From Hansschlegelia plantiphila (lineage in GTDB: Bacteria > Pseudomonadota > Alphaproteobacteria > Rhizobiales > Methylopilaceae), in the NCBI RefSeq assembly GCF_027922265.1, contig NZ_BSFI01000023.1, forward strand, positions 186,001 to 250,000: a stretch of DNA of 64,000 nucleotides. Direction: 5' to 3'. The translations under genes and the position numbers were made by a program. The notes beneath the pieces were generated by a model, which made no database searches, had not been told where the DNA came from, and saw only the letters and a list, made by a program, of their open reading frames with translations. This document shows positions 58,512 to 64,000 of this stretch, in pieces. The stretch's first letter is position 1. Each line of letters begins with the position of its first letter.

Positions 58512-58895
58512 ATGCTGCAAGGCCTGTTCGTCCTGCTGCTGTTCCAGCTTTTGGGCGAGACTGTCGCCCGCGGGCTCGGCTTGCCCGTGCCGGGTCCGGT
58601 GATCGGCGTCGTCCTGCTGGTGGCGGCGCTCGCGATCCGCGCCCGCTGGAGACGGGGAGAGGCGGCGAAGGGCGGACCCTTGCCGGTCGAGACCGCCGCG
58701 GACGGCCTGCTCCGGCATCTCGGCCTGCTGTTCGTTCCTGCGGGGGTCGGCGTGGCGCAGAGCTACCACGCGCTCGGCGGCCAGCTCCTGGCGGTCGGCG
58801 CAGCGCTGGTTGGGTCGACGGCGATCACGCTCGTCGTGACAGTCGCGGTCTTCCGACTGGTGTCCCGCGGCGTCGAGCGGAGCGCCGGCCGGTGA
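58512..58895 (+). CDS. CidA/LrgA family membrane protein
   Basis: A 127-residue protein with four membrane helices, holin-like, thought to pair with LrgB and influence murein hydrolase activity and metabolite efflux. LFQLLGETVARGLGLPVPGPVIGVVLL is the family start (written here as its parts LFQLLGE and PVPGPVIG). The ATG at 58512 has GGAG at 58501-58504 well spaced. It overlaps the LrgB gene by four bases (GTGA). Confidence 0.9.
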   Translation: MLQGLFVLLLFQLLGETVARGLGLPVPGPVIGVVLLVAALAIRARWRRGEAAKGGPLPVETAADGLLRHLGLLFVPAGVGVAQSYHALGGQLLAVGAALVGSTAITLVVTVAVFRLVSRGVERSAGR

Positions 58896-59626
58896 CCACG
58901 CCGCAGTCCGAGCGGTTCTTCGAACTCTGGGTGTTCCTGTCGACCAGCCCGCTGCTGTGGCTGACCGTCACCATAGGCGCGTTCCTGACGGCCCAGCGCA
59001 TCGCCGCGCTCGCAGGCGGGCATCCGATCGTCAATCCCGTGCTGCTGTCGATCATAGCGATCGTGGTGGTGCTGAAGCTCACCGGCACGGATTACCGCAG
59101 CTATTTCGAGGGCGCGCAGTTCGTGCATTTCGCCCTGGGTCCGGCGACGGTCGCCCTCGGCGTTTCGCTGTTCCGCAACCGCGCGCTCGTGCGCCACGAC
59201 GTCCTGCCCATCGCAGCCGCGCTGCTGGTCGGGGCGCCGGTCGCCTGCCTTTCGGTGGTCCTGCTTGCGCGGGCGTTCGGGTTGGGCCCCGACATCACGC
59301 TGGCGCTGGCGCCGAAGTCGGTCACCGTCAGCATCGCGCTCGGCATAGCGAACGAGATCCATGCCGATCCCGGCCTGACGGCGGTGTTCGCAATCGCGAC
59401 CGGAATCACCGGGGCGGTGATCGTGACGCCGCTGATGAACGCGCTTGGGATCAGGGACTACGCCGCCCGCGGTTTCGCGGCGGGCCTGGCCTCGCATGGC
59501 ATCGGCACCGCCCGCGCCTTCCAGGTCGACGATGCGGCCGGCGCCTTCGCGGGCCTGGCCATGGCGCTCAACGCCGTTCTGACCGCGCTGCTCGCGCCCG
59601 TCGTGCTGGCGCTCCTCATGCCGTGA
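58892..59626 (+). CDS. LrgB family membrane protein
   Basis: A 244-residue partner of the CidA/LrgA protein with about seven to eight membrane helices. Family motifs are ALAPKSVTVSIALGIA and GLASHGIGTARAFQVD near the C-terminus. The GTG start overlaps the upstream stop. It converges with the aapM-like gene, with only four bases between stops. The pair is thought to move small metabolites such as pyruvate or glycolate, or to affect autolysis; which applies here is unknown. Confidence 0.92.
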   Translation: MTTPQSERFFELWVFLSTSPLLWLTVTIGAFLTAQRIAALAGGHPIVNPVLLSIIAIVVVLKLTGTDYRSYFEGAQFVHFALGPATVALGVSLFRNRALVRHDVLPIAAALLVGAPVACLSVVLLARAFGLGPDITLALAPKSVTVSIALGIANEIHADPGLTAVFAIATGITGAVIVTPLMNALGIRDYAARGFAAGLASHGIGTARAFQVDDAAGAFAGLAMALNAVLTALLAPVVLALLMP

Positions 59627-59630
59627 CGCT

Positions 59631-60668
59631 TCAGTTCCGGCGGCGTTCCAGCCAAAGACTGTAGCGCGAGGCGGCGAAGCACAGGGCGAAATAGACCGCG
59701 CCGGCGAACACGAAGGCCTCGTCGTAGAAGCCGAGCCATGCGGGATCGCTCGCGGCCGCGCGGGCGGCGTTGAGCAGGTCGAAGATGCCGACCGCCGCCA
59801 CCAGCGACGTGCTCTGCAGCACGCCGATCGCAAGCGTGACAAGGGCAGGCGCGACCGCGCGCAGAGCCTGCGGCAGGATCACCAGGCGCAGCGCCTGCCA
59901 CGGCCCGAAGCCGAGCGCCGCCGTGGCCTCGAACTGGCTGTCCGGGATCGATTGGAGCCCGGCGCGGATGATCTCCGCGAGATAGGCCGAGAAGAACAGG
60001 GTGATTGCGATCTGGACCGACAGCAGCGTGTCGAACGACACGCCTGGCGGCAAAGCGAGCGGCAGGACCAGCGTGGCTGCGTAGAGCACCGCGATCAGCG
60101 GCACGCCGCGGGCGAGTTCGATGAAGCCGAGGCAAAGCCAGCGGACGACCGGCAGCTCCGAGCGGCGGCCGAGCGCAAGCGCGATCGCAAGCGGAAAAGC
60201 CCCGCCGAGAGCGCCGATCGACATCAGCAGCGACAGCGGCAGCCCGCCCCAGCGCGAGGTCTCGACAGCCGCCACGCCCGGCCAGCCGCGCAGCAGCAGG
60301 CAGGCGACGGCGAGCGCCGCGATCCACGCGACGAGCAGTTTGGCCGACCAGACGCGCGGCCACGCGGAGACGCCGAGCATCAGGAGGACAAGCGCCAGCG
60401 CCCCCGCCGCCCGCCACTGCTCGGCGAAGGGATAGAAGCCGAACAGGATGAAGCGAAGTTTCGCCGCGATGAAGGCCCAACAGGCGCCGTCGCGGGCCGC
60501 GCAGGCCTCCGGGCCGCCGGCCCAGGTCGCGTCGAGCACCATCCAGCGGAGCATCGGGGGCAGCGCCCAGGCGAGCGCCGCCAGCGCGACCAGGGTGATC
60601 GCGGTGTTGCCCCATGTCCCGAACAGCCCGGCCCAGAGCCGCCGTCCGGCGTCGGCCGTCCGGCTCAT
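59631..60668 (-). CDS. Amino-acid ABC transporter permease, AapM-like
   Basis: Inner-membrane permease of the general L-amino-acid (Aap) family, 345 residues with about eight helices. The EAA loop is FEATAALGFGPWQALRLVILPQ (shown as EATAALGFGP and LRLVILPQ), followed by VLQSTSLVAAVGIFDLL. The long N-terminal part is typical of AapM rather than short permeases. It overlaps the aapQ-like gene by four bases (ATGA). An AapP ATPase normally follows, but LrgB is next, convergent. Confidence 0.9.
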   Translation of the reverse strand: MSRTADAGRRLWAGLFGTWGNTAITLVALAALAWALPPMLRWMVLDATWAGGPEACAARDGACWAFIAAKLRFILFGFYPFAEQWRAAGALALVLLMLGVSAWPRVWSAKLLVAWIAALAVACLLLRGWPGVAAVETSRWGGLPLSLLMSIGALGGAFPLAIALALGRRSELPVVRWLCLGFIELARGVPLIAVLYAATLVLPLALPPGVSFDTLLSVQIAITLFFSAYLAEIIRAGLQSIPDSQFEATAALGFGPWQALRLVILPQALRAVAPALVTLAIGVLQSTSLVAAVGIFDLLNAARAAASDPAWLGFYDEAFVFAGAVYFALCFAASRYSLWLERRRN

Positions 60669-61813
60669 GGCGCCGCGAACCCGCGGGCGGCGAGCTTCGC
60701 GTCGTAGCGGTTCATCACGGTCGAGACCGAGAGGTTCAGCGCGAGATAGGCGGCGACCATGATGAGGATGGTCTCGACCGCGTGGCCGGACTGGTTCGCG
60801 CTGGTGCTGATGACGCTGACGAGGTCGGGGAAGCCGATCGCGACGGCGAGACTCGAATTCTTGGTGAGGTCGAGATAGCTTGAGATCATCAGCGGCACGA
60901 TCACGCGCAGCGCCTGAGGCATGACCACGAGCCGGAGCGCCTGACCGCGCGAAAGGCCGAGCGAATGGGCCGCCTCCCATTGCCCTTCGGGCACGGATTG
61001 CAGGCCCGCCCGCACGACCTCCGAGATGATCGCGGAGGAATGCACGGTGAGGCCTGCGAGCAGCGCGAGGAATTCCGGCGATATCCCGAAACCGCCCGAG
61101 ACGTTGAAGGTCCCGAGCCGCGGGGCGTCGATCGAAAGGCCGGGGTCGCCGAACAGCGCAGCGCCAAGGGACGCGGCGGCCAGCAGCGCCGCCGCCGACA
61201 GAAGAAGGCGGGCGTTCCGGGGACGCCTGAAGGCCGCATAGCCTGCGGTCGCGACAGCGACAGTGAAGCCGGCGAGGACGGTCCAGGCAAGGCCGCCCTC
61301 GGCTGCGATCCACGGGAAGAACACGCCGCGATTGGTGAGGAAGACGCCCTCGACGGGCATGAGCGCCCGCCGCGGCGCCGGCAAGGCGTGCATGGTCGCG
61401 CTCCAGAAGAACAGCTGCAGCAGCAGCGGCGTATTGCGGACGACTTCGACATAGGCCTGCACCAGACCCTTCAGCAGAAGGTTGCCGGAGAGCCGGGCGA
61501 CGCCGAGCGTGACGCCCAGAATTGTCGCCAGCGCGCAGCCCGCGATCGCCACCATGATGGTGTTGAGCAGCCCGACGAGCAGCGCCCGGGCGAAGCTGTC
61601 GCTCGCCGAGTAGGGGATCAGGCTTTCGCCGATCTCGAAATTCGCCGGCCGCCCGAGGAAGCCGAAACCGGGGGTCAGCCCCGCCCGCGCCATGTTCTGC
61701 AGCACGTCGGCGGCGACGAGCGCGACAAGCGCGAGCGTGGCGGCGAGCAGCGCCGCCTGGACCAGGAAACCGCGCCGTCCGCCCAACGATCGCGTGGGGG
61801 CCGTCCGGCTCAA
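60665..61813 (-). CDS. Amino-acid ABC transporter permease, AapQ-like
   Basis: Inner-membrane permease of the Aap family, 382 residues. The EAA loop is WEAAHSLGLSRGQALRLVV, with PQALRVIVPLMISSYLDLTKNS after it. The long periplasmic insertion (about 145-215) is typical of AapQ. Start is TTG 61813, four bases after the aapJ-like stop; no better start is evident, and no clear ribosome binding site is seen. It works with the AapM-like permease as a heterodimer. Confidence 0.9.
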   Translation of the reverse strand: MSRTAPTRSLGGRRGFLVQAALLAATLALVALVAADVLQNMARAGLTPGFGFLGRPANFEIGESLIPYSASDSFARALLVGLLNTIMVAIAGCALATILGVTLGVARLSGNLLLKGLVQAYVEVVRNTPLLLQLFFWSATMHALPAPRRALMPVEGVFLTNRGVFFPWIAAEGGLAWTVLAGFTVAVATAGYAAFRRPRNARLLLSAAALLAAASLGAALFGDPGLSIDAPRLGTFNVSGGFGISPEFLALLAGLTVHSSAIISEVVRAGLQSVPEGQWEAAHSLGLSRGQALRLVVMPQALRVIVPLMISSYLDLTKNSSLAVAIGFPDLVSVISTSANQSGHAVETILIMVAAYLALNLSVSTVMNRYDAKLAARGFAAP

Positions 61814-61817
61814 GCCG

Positions 61818-62852
61818 TCACCGGAACGGCGGCGCGTAGAGCAGGCCGCCAGCGGTCCACGGCCGGTTCAGGCCGCGCTCGAAGCCGATCTTCGTCGCAG
61901 GCCCGACGTTCCGCTCGAAGATCTCGCCGTAATTGCCGAGGGCCTTCACGATCGCATAGGCGAATTTCGGGTCGAGCTGGGTCGCGGCGCCCAGGCTCGG
62001 ATCGACGCCGAGGAAGCGCCGGATCGACGGGTCGGGACTCGCGAGCTTCTCGTCGACGTTCTGCGAGGTGATTCCGAGCTCCTCGGACTGGATCAGGGCG
62101 TAGACCGTCCAGTTGACGATCTCGAGCCAGCGGTCGTCGCCCCAGCGGATCGCCGGCGCCAGCGGCTCCTTCGAGATGCGCTCGGGCAGCAGCACATAGT
62201 CCTCGGGGGTCTTCAGCAGCGCGCGCTTCAGGCCGAGATCGGAGGCGTCCTGGGTCATCACATCGCAGCGGCCGGCTTCGAACGCCTTGATGAACTCGCG
62301 CGTGTCCTCGATCGCGACCGGCTTGAAGGCGATCTTGTTGGCGCGGAAGAAGTCCGAAATGTTGAGCTCGCCCGTCGTGCCGGTCTGGATGCAGACGGTC
62401 GCGCCGTCGAGATCCTTGCCCGAGGTTACGCCGAGCTTCTTCGGCACCAGCAGGCCCTGGCCGTCGTAGAACACCACCGGCCCGAAATGGAAGCCGAGCT
62501 GCAGCGCGCGGGTGATGGTCTCGGTGACGCCGGAGAGCAGGATGTCGAACTCGCCGGACTGCAGCGCCGGCAGCCGCTGCTGCGGCGAGGCCGAGACGAA
62601 CTCGACCTTGTCCGGATCGTTGAACACGGCGATCGCGAGCGCGCGGCCGATGTCGACGAAGAAGCCCTGCCAGCGGCCGCTCGAATCCGGCGAGAAGAAG
62701 CCGGGCTGCGTGCCGACGCCCACCTTGACGGCGCCGCGCTCCCTGATTTTGTCGAGTGTGGGACCGGCGAAGGCTGGGCTCGGCGCAAACGTCGCGACAG
62801 CCAGCACGAAGGTCGCGACCAGCCTCGCCGGCAGGAGTTTCGGATACGCCAT
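61818..62852 (-). CDS. Amino-acid ABC transporter substrate-binding protein, AapJ-like
   Basis: Periplasmic binding protein of 344 residues. It has a signal peptide (residues 1-29, ending PAFA) and the family pattern GAVKVGVGTQPGFFSPDSSG, QSGEFDILLSGVTETITRAL and CIQTGTTGELNI. It belongs to the general amino-acid binding proteins (SBP family 3). It is first in the aapJ-Q-M unit and is divergent from glutaminase, which fits amino-acid use. Confidence 0.93.
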   Translation of the reverse strand: MAYPKLLPARLVATFVLAVATFAPSPAFAGPTLDKIRERGAVKVGVGTQPGFFSPDSSGRWQGFFVDIGRALAIAVFNDPDKVEFVSASPQQRLPALQSGEFDILLSGVTETITRALQLGFHFGPVVFYDGQGLLVPKKLGVTSGKDLDGATVCIQTGTTGELNISDFFRANKIAFKPVAIEDTREFIKAFEAGRCDVMTQDASDLGLKRALLKTPEDYVLLPERISKEPLAPAIRWGDDRWLEIVNWTVYALIQSEELGITSQNVDEKLASPDPSIRRFLGVDPSLGAATQLDPKFAYAIVKALGNYGEIFERNVGPATKIGFERGLNRPWTAGGLLYAPPFR

Positions 62853-63054
62853 TCAGCCTCTCGAGCGGCCGCGATCCGGACCGGCGGCCGGTGAAATTCC
62901 GCGTTGCGGCGCCCGCCGACAATGACGGCGAGGGGCGCCGTTTTCAACCGACGGAAGCCCTCGCGCGAGCCTCGGATAAGATGCCGCGCTTGCGTCTCCA
63001 GCCGCCGTAACCGAGACAGGACGGACGCCTGAAACGCGAACCGACCGAGATCGC

Positions 63055-63996
63055 ATGATCAAGCCCGAGCCCGACCTCGCCCTCGTCGTCCGCGAAATCG
63101 CCGAGGAGATGCAGGCGCGGTCCGACCGCGGCGACGTCGCGGGTTACATTCCCGAACTCGCCCGCGTGGACCCGAACGCGTTCGGCATGGTGGTGATCGC
63201 AGCCGACGGCCAGATCGCCGCCGGCGGCGACAGCGAGCAGCCGTTCTCGATCCAGAGCGTCTCGAAGGTGTTCACCCTGACGCTCGCGCTGGGCAAGGTC
63301 GGCGATCGGCTCTGGCGGCGCGTGGGCCGCGAGCCCTCCGGCACCGCTTTCAACTCGATCGTGCAGCTCGAGCGCGAGAACGGAGTGCCGCGGAACCCGT
63401 TCATCAACGCCGGCGCGCTCGCCGTCACCGACGTGATCCTCTCCGGCCACCAGCCGCGCGAGGCGCTCGGCGAGATCCTGCGCTTCATGCGCTTCCTCGC
63501 CGACGATGTCTCGATCGTGATCGACGAGGGCGTGGCGGGCTCCGAACAGCGCACCGGCTTCCGCAATGCGGCGCTCGCCAACTACATGCGATCGTTCGGC
63601 GTCATCGAGAACCCGGTCGATTTCACGCTCGGCGTCTATTTCCATCACTGCGCGATCGCAATGTCGTGCCGCCAGCTCGCGATGGCCGGGCGTTTTCTCG
63701 CCCATGGCGGCCGCAACCCCGAGACCGGGCACAACGTCGTCACGCCGGAGCGCGCGCGCCGCATCAACGCGCTGATGCTGACCTGCGGCCATTATGACGG
63801 GTCGGGCGAGTTCGCCTACCGCGTGGGGCTTCCGGGCAAGAGCGGGGTGGGCGGCGGCATCCTTGCGGTCGCGCCGGGCAAGGCCTCGATCGCGGTCTGG
63901 TCCCCCGGCCTCGACGCCTCGGGCAACTCGCATCTCGGGCGCATCGCGCTTGAGGCGCTGACCAGGCGGATGGGCTGGTCGATCTTCGGCGCCTGA
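63055..63996 (+). CDS. glsA: Glutaminase
   Basis: Hydrolyses glutamine to glutamate and ammonia. The 313-residue protein belongs to the serine-dependent glutaminase family: nucleophile in [14 protein letters not shown] (S-x-x-K as SVSK), [22 protein letters not shown], and [15 protein letters not shown] near the end. Length is normal. It ends four bases before the window edge. It is divergent from the amino-acid transporter. Confidence 0.95.
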   Translation: MIKPEPDLALVVREIAEEMQARSDRGDVAGYIPELARVDPNAFGMVVIAADGQIAAGGDSEQPFSIQSVSKVFTLTLALGKVGDRLWRRVGREPSGTAFNSIVQLERENGVPRNPFINAGALAVTDVILSGHQPREALGEILRFMRFLADDVSIVIDEGVAGSEQRTGFRNAALANYMRSFGVIENPVDFTLGVYFHHCAIAMSCRQLAMAGRFLAHGGRNPETGHNVVTPERARRINALMLTCGHYDGSGEFAYRVGLPGKSGVGGGILAVAPGKASIAVWSPGLDASGNSHLGRIALEALTRRMGWSIFGA

Positions 63997-64000
63997 ACGC

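Overview
The window is a GC-rich chromosomal segment with strong G/C bias at third codon positions. It comes from an alphaproteobacterium, most likely order Hyphomicrobiales (Rhizobiales). The best lineage evidence is the conserved order rplU-rpmA-GNAT-obgE followed by proB-proA-nadD-rsfS-rlmH-envC-like-ctpA-divergent deacetylase-rppH. A PodJ-like polarity protein, an Aap-type amino-acid transporter and an NdvA/ChvA-like glucan exporter point the same way. I see no tRNA, rRNA, CRISPR array, prophage or insertion sequence.

Layout. 1-957: 3' end of an unrecognised membrane protein. 1.1-4.2 kb: ribosomal proteins L21 and L27, a double GNAT and the GTPase ObgE. 4.3-6.6 kb: an oxidative-stress module (ahpC-ahpD, divergent from an OxyR-type regulator). 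6.7-15.3 kb: proline synthesis, NAD synthesis, ribosome silencing, 23S methylation, cell-wall hydrolase control and RNA pyrophosphohydrolase. 15.3-27 kb: two acyl-CoA synthetases, a JmjC-like cupin coupled to a flippase-acyltransferase fusion, a CobW-type GTPase, a D,D-carboxypeptidase and an ABC exporter. 27.2-33.7 kb: the PodJ-like protein, a TauE/SafE permease, small membrane proteins and an outer-membrane barrel candidate. 33.7-40.3 kb: the ligase-associated DNA repair cluster (PdeM, Lhr-like helicase, beta-CASP exonuclease, ATP-dependent ligase), interrupted by REP-like repeats and a 12-G tract.

40.3-53.5 kb is the most interesting part: a sphingolipid locus. Serine palmitoyltransferase, a dedicated acyl carrier protein, a fatty acyl-AMP ligase and a GNAT-type ceramide synthase candidate would make the ceramide core. 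A ceramide/diacylglycerol-kinase-like enzyme, a CDP-alcohol phosphotransferase, a MobA-like nucleotidyltransferase and a Tam41-like nucleotidyltransferase would build an anionic headgroup. An LptF/LptG-like permease pair and an ABC exporter sit in the same transcription units and could move the lipid to the outer membrane. A 21-bp perfect palindrome lies inside the cluster and may be a regulator's operator. No reductase for 3-keto intermediates is encoded here.

53.8-57.5 kb: three consecutive glycosyltransferase-like genes (ELM1 family, a GNGPS-motif protein, and a DxD glycosyltransferase fused to a degenerate methyltransferase fold), which could decorate the envelope or the sphingolipid. 57.6-64 kb: two small conserved-looking proteins, a CidA/LrgB pair, an Aap-type amino-acid ABC transporter without its ATPase, and glutaminase. 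Much of the window concerns the cell envelope.
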